From Candidatus Obscuribacterales bacterium (GTDB lineage: Bacteria > Cyanobacteriota > Vampirovibrionia > Obscuribacterales > Obscuribacteraceae), in assembly GCA_021732085.1 (NCBI GenBank), contig JAKFVQ010000033.1, positions 1 to 64,000 of the forward strand: a stretch of DNA of 64,000 nucleotides, read 5' to 3'. The notes under the pieces are model-generated. The model made no database searches and was not told the DNA's origin. It worked only from the letters and a program-made list of their open reading frames with translations. Below, one piece after another: positions 9,969 to 19,805 of the stretch. The translations under genes were made by a program, and so were the position numbers. The first letter of the stretch is position 1, and each line of letters begins with the position of its first letter.

Positions 9969-10600
9969 TGCTGCTTGAGACATTTCCTGTAGGACCACTG
10001 CAGTGTAATTGCTCAATCATCGTTTGTCCTGAAACGAAAGAAGCGGCCGTAATCGATCCGGGCGGTGACCCGCAAGCGATAATCGATCGCTGTGAGCAAG
10101 ATGGATATAAGATCAAGTATCTGCTGCACACGCACGCGCATTTCGACCACATCGCGGGCTCGCGTGCGGTCAAGGAAAAAACAGGCGCGAAGATTTGCCT
10201 GCATAAGGAAGATGAGTGGCTCTATAACAATCTGAACAAGCAAGGCATGATGTTTGGATTCACCTTTGATGCACCGGTGCCCATTGATCACTACCTTCAA
10301 GACGAAGAGGTGCTCAAAGTAGGAAACGTAAAGGCGAAAGTGATTTACACGCCAGGGCACACGCCCGGCAGCACCTGCTTCTCCATGGAAGAGAAAGATA
10401 GCGTCCTGTTTGCAGGTGACACGCTGTTTCATGGATCAATTGGGCGCACGGATTTGTGGGGCGGATCATTTGAGCAGATAATCAAATCGATCAAAGGACG
10501 CCTGTTTGAATTAGACGATTCGACGGAAGTAATCGCTGGACACGGGCCGAACACCAGTATATGGAACGAGCGTCGAGAAAATCCATTCGTCGCCGACTAA
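9968..10600 (+). CDS. Metallo-beta-lactamase-fold hydrolase (glyoxalase II-like)
   Basis: 210 residues. The zinc-binding motif HTHAHFDH, the second motif TPGHTPGSTC and AGDTLF, and the C-terminal AGHG are all present, as in YcbL/glyoxalase-II-like MBL hydrolases acting on thioesters such as hydroxyacylglutathione analogues. Start ATG overlaps the PRPP synthetase stop by one base, so the genes are translationally coupled. Its physiological substrate is not shown by the sequence. Confidence 0.9.
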   Translation: MLLETFPVGPLQCNCSIIVCPETKEAAVIDPGGDPQAIIDRCEQDGYKIKYLLHTHAHFDHIAGSRAVKEKTGAKICLHKEDEWLYNNLNKQGMMFGFTFDAPVPIDHYLQDEEVLKVGNVKAKVIYTPGHTPGSTCFSMEEKDSVLFAGDTLFHGSIGRTDLWGGSFEQIIKSIKGRLFELDDSTEVIAGHGPNTSIWNERRENPFVAD

Positions 10601-10656
10601 CAGCTCTGACGAAACAAAGTTTCCGATGTCTCTCCAGGTTCGACAATGGAGCAGAT

Positions 10657-11061
10657 TCACATTTTTGATCCAACTGAAAGCACATTGAACTTGTGCCCCT
10701 CTGGATCTGCAAACACACAGTAGTAATATCCATTCTCGTCATGGGAAGCTTCTCGGATCACTTTTCCGCCAGCTTCTTTCGCATCTATTGCCCACTGACG
10801 TACTTCTTCGTCGCTTTGAGCGGAAAGAGTAAATATGATTTCGTTGCCTTGGTTTAGGTCCGCAGCCTTGCCGCCCATCGCCTTCTCCAAAATTTCTTGC
10901 TTGAAGAAGTGGACGATGAAATCGTCTTTGCCGAAGCTGAAACTTGTTAGATCGTTTGAAGGCTGCGTCATGTTGGATTTGAAGCCGAGCTTCGTGTAAA
11001 AGTCCGCAGTCCGTTTCAAATCCGTAACTGCCAAGTTCGCCCAGATTTTAGCTGCTTTCAT
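10657..11061 (-). CDS. VOC family (glyoxalase/bleomycin resistance fold) protein
   Basis: 134 residues with the paired beta-alpha-beta-beta-beta layout of the vicinal oxygen chelate family: WANLAVTDLKRTADFYTKLG at the N terminus and YCVFADPEGHKFNVL near the C terminus. Such small single-domain proteins include lyases, dioxygenases and drug-binding proteins; the sequence does not decide. The start codon lies 20 bases below the stop of the TPR lipoprotein on the same strand, so the two may be cotranscribed. Confidence 0.85.
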   Translation of the reverse strand: MKAAKIWANLAVTDLKRTADFYTKLGFKSNMTQPSNDLTSFSFGKDDFIVHFFKQEILEKAMGGKAADLNQGNEIIFTLSAQSDEEVRQWAIDAKEAGGKVIREASHDENGYYYCVFADPEGHKFNVLSVGSKM

Positions 11062-11079
11062 TTATATCTCAACAGAGAA

Positions 11080-12048
11080 CTATTGATTATTTGCTAAAAG
11101 AATTTCTTTTGAGCGAGCCTTTAGTTTATCAGCTTCAGCAACTTTGTTGGTCTTGCGCAAAAGATAGGAATTGTTGTCTAAGAAGGAAATCAACTCCATA
11201 GATTTTGGTTCATAGACCTTTTCAGCAATTTCCAATCCGCGCTTTAAAAGCGGAGCGGCCTTGTCGTACTCGCCCTGGATTTCGTATATGTAACCCAAAT
11301 TGTTCAGTGCTGCTGCAAGACCTGCGGCATTAGAAGGTAACTTTTCTTCGATGGCCAGGGATTCTTTTAAATACTGTTCTGCTTTGTCGTATTCTTTCAG
11401 TCCGCTATAGCACCCCGCCACATTGTTCATTGTCTTACTAAGTGCAAGTGCATTCGAGGCGGGTTTGGTTTTGTAGATGTCCATTGCTCTGCTGAATAAC
11501 GGCAAGGCGTCTTTGTAGCGCATTTGTTCGTAGTACAAAGTCGCCAAATTGTTAACACTGCCCGCGAATGTCGGATCCGAACCGCCGAGAGAACTTTGTT
11601 GCAAGACCAAAGACTTTTGGAAGAGCGGCTCAGCTTTGCCATATTTTTTCTCTTGCATGTAGAGCAGTCCGAGATTATTCAAGGTCACTGCAAGCTGCAT
11701 GGTTGCTTTTACCTGTGGCTTTTCTAAAAGTACGACCAGGCGTTTGAGGAGCTTCTCTGATTCTTTAAAGTTGCCTTGTGATGCATAACCAAGCGCGATT
11801 CGATTAACCCGCACTGGCAAATCGTCTGCCATAGTGAGCGACTGTTCCGCTTTCTCTAGCTCAGCTAACGTCTCTCCGGCTGTCGGCACAGGCTTACTGT
11901 CAGCCGCCTTGCCGCTTTCTGCCGGGGCGGCTGTTGTTGCGGTAGTCGGTGCAGCGCTCTGATCGGCGGCACTCTTGTTTTGTTCTGAGTTTGCGCTATT
12001 ACATCCGGTGAGCAGCAACGAAATTAGAATCAGTTGAATCGTTTTCAT
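11080..12048 (-). CDS. TPR-repeat lipoprotein
   Basis: 322 residues. Starts MKTIQLILISLLLTGCNS, a signal peptide with a lipobox (LLTGC), so it is a lipoprotein; longer upstream starts would bury this signal and are rejected. A Thr/Ala-rich linker (about residues 20-60) leads to about five tetratricopeptide-type repeats of the 42-residue kinesin-light-chain kind (NNLGLLYMQEKKYGKAEPLF and similar). Probably an envelope scaffold protein; partner unknown. No good ribosome binding site is seen. Confidence 0.85.
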   Translation of the reverse strand: MKTIQLILISLLLTGCNSANSEQNKSAADQSAAPTTATTAAPAESGKAADSKPVPTAGETLAELEKAEQSLTMADDLPVRVNRIALGYASQGNFKESEKLLKRLVVLLEKPQVKATMQLAVTLNNLGLLYMQEKKYGKAEPLFQKSLVLQQSSLGGSDPTFAGSVNNLATLYYEQMRYKDALPLFSRAMDIYKTKPASNALALSKTMNNVAGCYSGLKEYDKAEQYLKESLAIEEKLPSNAAGLAAALNNLGYIYEIQGEYDKAAPLLKRGLEIAEKVYEPKSMELISFLDNNSYLLRKTNKVAEADKLKARSKEILLANNQ

Positions 12049-12253
12049 AAATTTTTGAGCGAGAAGGTCTACAAAACTAATAATGACATAAAGTCTATCG
12101 TGATTGCTCCCCGATAAACATGCCAAAAACCCTGAAGTCCGGAAAGCCTTAATATATCAATGGTTTCCCCCGGACATGGCGGGACCTGTGGGAACCCGCG
12201 CTTTACATCCTGTCGGGTGGAGTATTCCTGCTCCCTCGGCTTGAGATTTCCTG

Positions 12254-12321
12254 CTTCTTCGGATCGAGGATTCCGCTTCTTCGGATCTAGTATTCCTGCT
12301 TCTTCGGATCGAGAATTCCTC
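12254..12321. repeat. Three tandem 22-23 bp repeats
   Basis: Copies at 12254-12275, 12276-12298 and 12299-12321 with the shared core CTTCTTCGGATC and ATTCC, flanked by decayed partial copies from about 12230 and to about 12340. They lie in the 313-base gap between two minus-strand genes. The ORF on the minus strand here encodes only the repeat (RSEEAG...) and is rejected as a gene. Confidence 0.8.
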
Positions 12322-12361
12322 TTCCGAATCTTCCCTCGGCTAGGGAATTCCTCGCTCATTC

Positions 12362-12868
12362 TTATGGACGCGATTGAGAAATCTCTTGTGTAATCTTCAA
12401 TCCGGCAGGCGTTTTCGATACAACTAGCACAAGCAAACTGTCGTAATTTTTGACTTTGTTATGTCTCAGAGCCGTGATCTTAGTGCTGCCTTTGTAATCT
12501 TCGTAAGACACTTTTGAGAACGAATCTTGATCGTTGTGAGCTTTTGCCAGTGGCATCGATGTGACAATCATTTGTTTGTAAGTAGGCATTGGTATGTTGA
12601 TCGTTTTTGTATGGCCATCAGGATAGTAGCGCGTGTTTGTAATCTTCGCGTCTGATGAATAGAGGTCTGTAATCGATGCATCAAAAGCATTTCCCAGGTC
12701 TACGTACTTTTGGAAAAATGATTTCACTTCACTGGAAGGATCTGCAGAATATCCATTTGATCCGGCTATCATTATTAGAGCCGTGACAATTAGACACCAA
12801 GTTGATTTGGAACGCACTGCTGTATCTCCGCTTAGACTGTTTGTTTCCTTAGAAGCCTTCCAGTCCAT
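12362..12868 (-). CDS. Small secreted protein, possible NTF2-like fold
   Basis: 168 residues. A hydrophobic stretch (WCLIVTALIMIAGSNGYSA, about residues 24-42) with an Ala cleavage site indicates export. The mature part begins with a helix (VKSFFQKYVDLGNAFDASI) followed by strands, a pattern like NTF2/SnoaL-type small alpha-beta proteins; this is a guess from layout only. The ATG lies two bases after the stop of the isomerase gene, so it is very probably translated from the same mRNA and may work with it in the periplasm. Confidence 0.7.
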   Translation of the reverse strand: MDWKASKETNSLSGDTAVRSKSTWCLIVTALIMIAGSNGYSADPSSEVKSFFQKYVDLGNAFDASITDLYSSDAKITNTRYYPDGHTKTINIPMPTYKQMIVTSMPLAKAHNDQDSFSKVSYEDYKGSTKITALRHNKVKNYDSLLVLVVSKTPAGLKITQEISQSRP

Positions 12869-12870
12869 TA

Positions 12871-14391
12871 TTACTGTGTTTTCGTTTCCGGTTTGCCACC
12901 ATTTGCGATGGCAAGAAACTTGGGCGTGAATTCGACTTTTACAACTTTTCGTCGCTCATTCAGCCAACTACCAATTACCTGTTGCAGCTTGGCCTGTTTT
13001 GCCAGGGCTTCCAGTTGCGGCTTTACGTCCTGATACTTGAGATAGCCCGGCGGCTCCTTTGCCGTACATTTATAGACATTGAAGCCCAGTTCCGATTTGA
13101 CTATCTGATCCAAGACCTGACCCGGTTTGAGTTTGAATACTGCATCAGCCAGTGCGGGGATCATCGCGCGTTTGTCAATGAAGCCCATGTCACCGCCATT
13201 CTTATTAGCGGCTGTCAGTGGTTCGTTTGAATTCTCATTGGCGAGCTTGGCGAAATCGGCACCGCCTTTCGCTTGCCCCATTAGAATAAGCGCTTTCTGT
13301 TTGGCAGCTTCCATGACCTGGGTAACGGCATCATCGAGCTGTTTGCCTTCGAGCTTTGGCTGTGCTTTCATGACTTGATTTCGGACGCTCTGAATGGGTC
13401 CTATGTCGTGCTCAGGGCAAGCAATCAAAATAGTGCTTAACTTGATGCGCTCATCATGTTTGAACATCTCTTTGTGCTCATCATAGGTCTTCTTCACCTC
13501 AGCATTGCTAACGGTTGCCTTTGGTTCTAAATCTTTGATTTGCAGCTTAGCGAGTTCTTCTTTCACAATCTCGTCGCGAATTTGATCCTGCGTTAGTCCT
13601 GTCTGTTGCTCAAGTTGCCCGTATTGCTTCGAATGCTTGAACGTGAGATAGAAGTTCATCGCTTGTTTCTCTTTACCTGCAGCTTCTGCGGCTTGGGCGA
13701 GCAGTTCACGATTTACCATTTCTGGAAGCAATGCATTCTCGATCATCATGTTGGATGTTTTGAATGCCAATCCGGTTTGCAAAATGTCATTATCGAATTG
13801 TTGTTCGGTCGCGTTCGTCTTCTTCAAGAACTCCTTGAACTCAGCGGGGGACTGGCCCTTTTGTTGGTGCGCAGCTTCAAGCAATTTCGCCTTTTCTTCG
13901 CCAGTCAGCTCAAGGTTGCGTTTTTTTGCTTCCATCAAAAGCTGTTGTCTGACTGAAGGATTTAGAACGATGTTTTGGTTCGCTTGTATTTGCTGCAATC
14001 GCAACATGCGTTTGTAATCACCGACTTTGATTTCGTTGCCTGCAACAATGCAGATTGGCAGATCATTCGATAATTCGGCCAGGTTGATATTCACCTTGCC
14101 TTTTAATGGATCCACAGGGTCCTGAACTGGTCCTGTTGTAATTGGTGCAGTTGTGCTTGGATTTGCTGCCGAGCTGCTTGCTGTATCGGTGGCGCTTGTG
14201 CTTGAACTTGTGCTTGTTGCGGTGGTAGTAGCAGGCTTTGGTCCATCTACTGTGATCGGCGGTAGTGAGGTCCCCGTCGAGGTTGCGCTGCTCGTTTTGT
14301 CATCGCTCTTCTGTCCGCAGGCGCCCAGTAGCAAGGATATTGATGCAGCGCAGATCAACTCTTTTGAAAAGACAACGTGCTTCTTGTTCAC
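12871..14391 (-). CDS. Peptidyl-prolyl isomerase lipoprotein (SurA/PrsA-like)
   Basis: 506 residues from the GTG start at 14391, which has AAAGGAG six bases before it; the longer ATG form at 14451 lacks one. The signal peptide has a lipobox (LLLGAC). A Ser/Thr/Ala-rich linker follows (about residues 28-100), then a SurA_N-like helical chaperone region, and a parvulin rotamase domain at about residues 320-450 (LSTILIACPEHD, GGDMGFIDKRAMIPAL, FGFN-type ending LGFNVYKC). Role expected: folding of outer-membrane or exported proteins. It follows mfd by 28 bases on the same strand and precedes a small secreted protein. Confidence 0.88.
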   Translation of the reverse strand: MNKKHVVFSKELICAASISLLLGACGQKSDDKTSSATSTGTSLPPITVDGPKPATTTATSTSSSTSATDTASSSAANPSTTAPITTGPVQDPVDPLKGKVNINLAELSNDLPICIVAGNEIKVGDYKRMLRLQQIQANQNIVLNPSVRQQLLMEAKKRNLELTGEEKAKLLEAAHQQKGQSPAEFKEFLKKTNATEQQFDNDILQTGLAFKTSNMMIENALLPEMVNRELLAQAAEAAGKEKQAMNFYLTFKHSKQYGQLEQQTGLTQDQIRDEIVKEELAKLQIKDLEPKATVSNAEVKKTYDEHKEMFKHDERIKLSTILIACPEHDIGPIQSVRNQVMKAQPKLEGKQLDDAVTQVMEAAKQKALILMGQAKGGADFAKLANENSNEPLTAANKNGGDMGFIDKRAMIPALADAVFKLKPGQVLDQIVKSELGFNVYKCTAKEPPGYLKYQDVKPQLEALAKQAKLQQVIGSWLNERRKVVKVEFTPKFLAIANGGKPETKTQ

Positions 14392-14419
14392 GTGATACTC
14401 CTTTGACTGCGCGTCAAGA

Positions 14420-17400
14420 TCATTTATGATGCTGAAAAGCAACCATAGCACTCAACAGCTCTTCAAGCAAATAAAGCTGTTCTACAGGTTCGAGCCCGTC
14501 TGATTTAACAAGTATATAAGGACTTGGTCCCATTGCGCCCGGAGATCCCGGTTTGTAAGTTGTGCGCTGAGCAAGATGCTTCGGCAACTTGTTTTGCATT
14601 GGTAACCATTGATTTAAGCGGTAATTGACCAACATGCGCAATCCAACCATGTCTGGTTTGACGGCGGATACGCCTGCTTTGCTGGCAATTAAGCGCAGCT
14701 TTACAATTTGGGCAAGGCTTTGCACTTGCTCAGGTATAGGTCCAAAACGATCTCGCCATTCGTCGGTGAGAATGGTTAGCTCTCGTTCCGATTTCACGTC
14801 AGCAAGACGTTTGTATTCAATAATCCTGTGCTCGGCATCAGGAATGTAGTCGTCAGGAATGAAGGCTGTGACGTTAATGTCAATCTGCGTATCTGCGTCG
14901 TAATCCACTGCCTGCCCCTGAACTTCAGCGACGGATTCTCCCAGCAGTTTGCAATACAAATCGAAGCCGACAGCGATCATGAATCCATGCTGCTCCGATC
15001 CGAGGATGTTTCCTACGCCACGGATTTCCATGTCGCGCAGGGCGATTTGATATCCAGATCCTAGCGTCGTAAACTCACGAATTGCTTTCAATCTATTTTG
15101 CGCTTGGTCTGTAATCACTTTCTCCGGTCTGTACAAGCAATAGCAATATGCTTGCAGATCGGAACGACCAACTCGACCCCTGATTTGATAGAGCTGTGCC
15201 AGTCCCAGCCGGTCGGCCTGGTCGATGATTATTGTATTGGCATTTGGAATGTCCAAGCCAGATTCGATGATAGTTGTGCAAACGAGAATGTCGAATTCGT
15301 GGTTTGCAAATTCAAGCATTACGTTTTCGAGTTCGCGTTCCTGCATCTGTCCATGGCCAATTGTAATTCTGGCTTCTGGGCAAAGCTCTTTCAGCTCCAA
15401 AGCGATGCTCTGAATCGTTTCGACGCGATTGTGCAAGAAGAAAACCTGACCACCACGCTCTAGCTCATGCAGAATTGCGGTACGAACGATTTGCGGTCGA
15501 TATTCGCCGACATATGTTTTAACCGGCGATCTATTAACCGGTGGCGTGTTTATTAAAGACATGTCGCGCACGCCTGAGATCGCCATGTTCAGTGTTCTTG
15601 GAATCGGTGTTGCAGACATGGTCAAAATATCCACCATGATTCTGAGTTGCTTGAGTTTCTCTTTGTGAGCGACGCCGAATCTATGTTCTTCGTCGATTAC
15701 AACGAGGCCGAGATCTTTGAAGACAATGTCTTTTTGTAGCAAGCGGTGCGTACCAACGACCACATCGCATTCGCCGGTAGCCAGTCTGTTAACAACATCC
15801 TTTTGCTCTTTCGCCGTTCTGAATCTGGAAAGTAATCCGCAGCGAATTGGATATGGCGCGAAGCGATCGCATAGTGTGTTGAAGTGCTGTTGAGCTAGTA
15901 CCGTCGTCGGTACCAAGATAACTGCCTGGCGACCCGACATGATCGTTTTGAATATAGAGCGAATAGCAACTTCGGTTTTGCCGAAACCGACGTCCCCGCA
16001 TATCAATCTGTCCATCGGCTTGCTGGATTCCATGTCTTTCTTAACGTCGAGAATAGCCTGCCATTGGTCGGGAGTCTCTTCGTAGGGAAATGCCTCTTCC
16101 ATTTCGTATTGCCATGGAGTATCCGGCACCGCCTGGAAGCCTTCCTGCTGTGCTCGAATTGCATATAAACGAACGAGTTCCTCGGCGACAGCTTTGACCG
16201 ATTTCTTGACGCTCTTTTTCGTTCTTTCCCAATCGGCGCCGCCTAAGCGAGAAAGGCGCGGTACCGACTCGCCACTGCCGCGATAGCGTGATAACAGATT
16301 GATCTGGTCTACTGGAACATAGAGTCTGTCGTCGCCGGAGTATTGAACTGCTAAGTATTCTCTAGTTTGATTATCGTAGGCAATTCTCTCTACGCCGACG
16401 AATTGGCCGATCCCGTGTTTAATGTGGACCACATAGTCGTCGACCTTGAGATCTGCAATGTTTGTGAATCGCTCGTAGTTCTTCTCTGCTACAGGACGTC
16501 GATATGTTGTTGGTCTGCGCTTTTGCCCGAACAATTCGGCGTCCGTTATCGAAATCAGATGCACGTCTTCCAGGCGGAAGCCGCCGACGAAGCCTTGTCT
16601 GGTTACCCAAACTCCGGGACTCTGAGAGGAAATCCAGTCAGCGCTGAATGGGTTTTGTCCGCCCCCTTGTTGCGGCGGACCTGCTGGAGATAGTGCCGCT
16701 GCATTAGCCGCTGATTCTGCGCTCTCGCCAATCAGCCCGGATGTGTTTGCTCCCTCGCGCGTGGCCGTTAGGTAAACTGCTGGACAATCCCACTCATGAA
16801 GCAGTCCGATTACACGCTGCGGTTGCTCACTGGAAATGACGATGCGATAACCTTCTTTGATCCAGGCGCGAACCTTCTCAACCATTTGTTTCAGCTGGCT
16901 ATTGAAGCGGTCCACATTATGGCAATCAAATTGCACAATGTTAGCTTTATCGCCATTGGAGCCGTCATACGCGACTTCCACGCCGGGCATTTGCACAAGG
17001 AACACGCGCTGGACTTTCGGTGATAGCTCACCGAATTCTTCCATCGTCAGGTGCAGTGGACGTGGCAGTGGCAGCAATCTTCCCGATTGCACGCCTTCTT
17101 CATAAGTCTCTTGCAAGCGCTTTTCGTTGGATTTTAATGCCATTGCAACTGAGTCCCATTCGTCGAAAAGCAAGAGAGCATTTTCGGGAACGTAATGAAG
17201 CAACGTGCAAAATTCAGGATTGATGAATGAGCTGTAGTACTCCATCGATTCTGGATAGGATTTGGCTTGAATTGTTTGCAAGTCACCTTCGATAACAGAT
17301 TGCAAAGTCTCGAAAGCGGACTCTGAAAGCTCTTTCTCCGCTTTGTCGCGAGCTTCTCTCAATCGCTCTGCAACAAGCTCCGGATCTTCCAGTACGGCCC

Positions 17401-18103
17401 ACCAGCGAGGATAGATTTCGATCTCAGCCAACTCTTCAATGGAGCGTTGCGTCTCTGCGCTGAAGTGTCTTATTGATTCCACTTCCTCGCCAAAAAGTTC
17501 GATACGAACCGGTAGGCCGCAAGACGGGAAAATATCGATGATGTCGCCCCGGCTGCTGAATTCACCTCTAAGTGTCACTATGCTTTCTTTGGAATAGCCG
17601 AGCCTTACCAGCTCGAGTCGCAAAGAGTTGAGGTCCAGACTGTCGCCTTTCTTTACCTTTAAGGTGTTTCTTAGTAGTGTCTCCCGGTCGAGAACTCGTT
17701 GCATCAGGGCGCGAGCCGGCAGGATGACGATGTAGGGATCCGAATTATTTTTGATTATATGTTGGAGCAGTTCCATTTGGGCTGCAATAGTGTCTTGACT
17801 TTGCAACACCTGCTCGTAGGGCGACACTTCCGAAGCCGGATAGAGGAAGACATTGAAGCGGCTGAGATTGGCAATTTCTTGATGATATCGAGCGGCATGA
17901 TGGTGATCTTGCGCTACCAGAAAGAATGGGCGCTTAATCTCATGATGTAAAAGGGATAGTACTAGCGATTTTGCCGAGTCGGATAAACCGGTGATGTGAA
18001 GCTCTTGACGCGAATGCTTTGCAGTTCGCGCCAAAATTTTTGCGTATTGGGAGCAATCCAGGAAATGCTGGTGTAGCGCCTGCGCTAACACGTTGTCACG
18101 CAT
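14420..18103 (-). CDS. mfd: Transcription-repair coupling factor
   Basis: 1227 residues, slightly longer than usual (about 1150). Mfd removes RNA polymerase stalled at DNA damage and recruits UvrA. The N-terminal UvrB-like module is followed by the RNA-polymerase-interacting CarD-like domain (VDDYVVHIKHGIGQFVGVER), then the RecG-like helicase with Walker A GDVGFGKTE, DEEHRFG, SATPIPRTL and GRVGRS, and a C-terminal D7 domain. A low-complexity insertion rich in Ala, Ser, Gly and Pro sits between the UvrB-like module and the CarD-like domain (about residues 450-500) and probably adds a flexible linker. First gene of a minus-strand unit with the isomerase lipoprotein. Confidence 0.96.
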   Translation of the reverse strand: MRDNVLAQALHQHFLDCSQYAKILARTAKHSRQELHITGLSDSAKSLVLSLLHHEIKRPFFLVAQDHHHAARYHQEIANLSRFNVFLYPASEVSPYEQVLQSQDTIAAQMELLQHIIKNNSDPYIVILPARALMQRVLDRETLLRNTLKVKKGDSLDLNSLRLELVRLGYSKESIVTLRGEFSSRGDIIDIFPSCGLPVRIELFGEEVESIRHFSAETQRSIEELAEIEIYPRWWAVLEDPELVAERLREARDKAEKELSESAFETLQSVIEGDLQTIQAKSYPESMEYYSSFINPEFCTLLHYVPENALLLFDEWDSVAMALKSNEKRLQETYEEGVQSGRLLPLPRPLHLTMEEFGELSPKVQRVFLVQMPGVEVAYDGSNGDKANIVQFDCHNVDRFNSQLKQMVEKVRAWIKEGYRIVISSEQPQRVIGLLHEWDCPAVYLTATREGANTSGLIGESAESAANAAALSPAGPPQQGGGQNPFSADWISSQSPGVWVTRQGFVGGFRLEDVHLISITDAELFGQKRRPTTYRRPVAEKNYERFTNIADLKVDDYVVHIKHGIGQFVGVERIAYDNQTREYLAVQYSGDDRLYVPVDQINLLSRYRGSGESVPRLSRLGGADWERTKKSVKKSVKAVAEELVRLYAIRAQQEGFQAVPDTPWQYEMEEAFPYEETPDQWQAILDVKKDMESSKPMDRLICGDVGFGKTEVAIRSIFKTIMSGRQAVILVPTTVLAQQHFNTLCDRFAPYPIRCGLLSRFRTAKEQKDVVNRLATGECDVVVGTHRLLQKDIVFKDLGLVVIDEEHRFGVAHKEKLKQLRIMVDILTMSATPIPRTLNMAISGVRDMSLINTPPVNRSPVKTYVGEYRPQIVRTAILHELERGGQVFFLHNRVETIQSIALELKELCPEARITIGHGQMQERELENVMLEFANHEFDILVCTTIIESGLDIPNANTIIIDQADRLGLAQLYQIRGRVGRSDLQAYCYCLYRPEKVITDQAQNRLKAIREFTTLGSGYQIALRDMEIRGVGNILGSEQHGFMIAVGFDLYCKLLGESVAEVQGQAVDYDADTQIDINVTAFIPDDYIPDAEHRIIEYKRLADVKSERELTILTDEWRDRFGPIPEQVQSLAQIVKLRLIASKAGVSAVKPDMVGLRMLVNYRLNQWLPMQNKLPKHLAQRTTYKPGSPGAMGPSPYILVKSDGLEPVEQLYLLEELLSAMVAFQHHK

Positions 18104-18242
18104 ATGCTGTAGTCTGAAAAATCTCGCCTTTCGGCATTAGGGCCAAAGTGTAATCCTAGCACGATCGACTCGAACTACACAGCCGTTCCGTCATTATGTA
18201 TATATAGTAAAATATCAATGTCTAAGCAGATGGGCTTGCATA

Positions 18243-19664
18243 GTGACGAAATCGGGGCTCTTGACCAAATTATTTTTGATAGGCGCGGCCGTTTCTCTTA
18301 ACGTTGCCGTTGGCACCGCTGCGCTTGCCTGGAATTACGCTCCTCAAGTTAATCAGAAGCTGACAGAGGCGACTGAGCTTTATCATAACCGGAAAATTTC
18401 CTCTGCGAAGATTGTTTTTAACGAGGCTTTGCAGCTCGAACCCAACTGCCCGGATGCCTACAATGGACTGGGTTTGTGCTTCGCGAATCAGGGTGATTTA
18501 GACTCCGCTGCCGATTGCTATAAAAACGCGCTCAAAGTGAAGCCGGATTTTTACAATAGCATTTACAATTTGGCAAACAACTATTACTTGCAGCGCAATT
18601 ATTCGGAATCGATTCCTTACTATTTGCAAGCAATGAGCGTTCATCAAAAGCTCAAGGGGAAAGAAAATCCGGAGCTGCTTGTGAGTTTGGGGACGGTTTA
18701 CAGAGAACGAGCTGCTGTTCCCAATTCAACAAATCGCGAAGGTGATTTGACGAAGGCTCTGCAGTATTATCAAAAGGCAATTGCGCTGAAGCCTGACCTT
18801 TCCCAGGCACATGCAATGCTTGGCCAGTTGTTTATCGAGCAAAAACGTTTTCCGCAAGCTGAGAAGGAATTGCTTGCCGCGATTGCATATAACGATAAGT
18901 ATGCCTATGCCTACTATGTGTTGGGCAAGTTGTATTACGTGAAGAAAGAATATCCAGCCGCTTTAGTGGCCTATCACAACTCTTTAAAGCACGAGTCGAT
19001 TGAACGATATAAGGAAGATACGCTAGCGGAAATGCAACGATTGGGTATGCCTCTTGATACCGCCGAACATTTTGCGCGCGGATATGAAGCTATGAATACC
19101 GGCAAGTGGGAAGAAGCAGAAGGCGAGTTCGACGCTGTGGCGCAGCCGGAAGGACCATTTAGAGCCGTTGCTTTGAATAATCTGGGATACACACAGTGGC
19201 GGCAGAAGAATCTTACCGCAGCGATTGCATCCTATAAGAAGGCGATCCAAATACTTCCGCACGGTCAGCCTGAGTTTTACTACAATCTTGGTCAAGCCTA
19301 CTTGTCGCGCTTCACCGATCCGGCACCAGATTCTAAGAATGTCGATTTGAAGGCGTCTTTGGCTGAGGCGGAGAAGTGTTTTAAGCAGTGTATCAGCGAG
19401 GCGCGCGGAAATCATTTCCTCTCGCATAATGCAATGGGCGTGGTGCTTAAACTCAAGGGTGACAAAAATGCTGCTCTCAATGAATACAATTTGGCATTAA
19501 TGCAATCAGCCAACCACCTTGCTGTCGTCCAATATAATCGCGCGCTCTTGCTTGAAGAAATGGGGCGCAAGGACGAGGCGAAAAAGAGTTTTGAAGCGTA
19601 TTTGAAACTAGCACCAACCGGCGCCAACGCTGAATCTTCTCGTCAACGCTTAGCACATTTATAA
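18243..19664 (+). CDS. Secreted or membrane-anchored TPR protein
   Basis: 473 residues from a GTG start. Residues 8-30 form a signal peptide or anchor (LFLIGAAVSLNVAVGTAALA), after which the protein is about ten tetratricopeptide repeats (AYNGLGLCFANQGDLDSAAD, YYNLGQAYLSRF and similar). It probably acts as a protein-binding scaffold in the periplasm. It is divergent from mfd; the AT-rich stretch at 18195-18220 (TATATATAGTAAAAT) probably holds its promoter. It is related in style to the giant TPR protein at 55720-60267. Confidence 0.85.
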   Translation: MTKSGLLTKLFLIGAAVSLNVAVGTAALAWNYAPQVNQKLTEATELYHNRKISSAKIVFNEALQLEPNCPDAYNGLGLCFANQGDLDSAADCYKNALKVKPDFYNSIYNLANNYYLQRNYSESIPYYLQAMSVHQKLKGKENPELLVSLGTVYRERAAVPNSTNREGDLTKALQYYQKAIALKPDLSQAHAMLGQLFIEQKRFPQAEKELLAAIAYNDKYAYAYYVLGKLYYVKKEYPAALVAYHNSLKHESIERYKEDTLAEMQRLGMPLDTAEHFARGYEAMNTGKWEEAEGEFDAVAQPEGPFRAVALNNLGYTQWRQKNLTAAIASYKKAIQILPHGQPEFYYNLGQAYLSRFTDPAPDSKNVDLKASLAEAEKCFKQCISEARGNHFLSHNAMGVVLKLKGDKNAALNEYNLALMQSANHLAVVQYNRALLLEEMGRKDEAKKSFEAYLKLAPTGANAESSRQRLAHL

Positions 19665-19700
19665 CTGCACGCTTAAATCGAAAAGGGCGTGTTAAAACAC

Positions 19701-19728
19701 GGGAGCGCTTGCTTCCAGCCTGCTTCGA
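19701..19728 (+). repeat. Dispersed palindromic element, copy A
   Basis: Begins GGGAGCGCTTGCTTCC and ends AGCCTGCTTCGA. It is one of five related intergenic copies, here 37 bases after a stop codon and between convergent genes. The right arm AGCCTGC is intact and the left arm is degenerate. Confidence 0.7.
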
Positions 19729-19805
19729 CTGCAGCAGCTAAGGCCTTTTACCGACCCTGTTGTCGTAAAACACATAAGTGGATTTCGCTACGCCGCAAGC
19801 TGCCT

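Noticed and set aside
12069-12359. 96-residue minus-strand ORF over the tandem repeats
   Set aside because: It encodes only the translated tandem repeat (RSEEAG units) and lacks a ribosome binding site.
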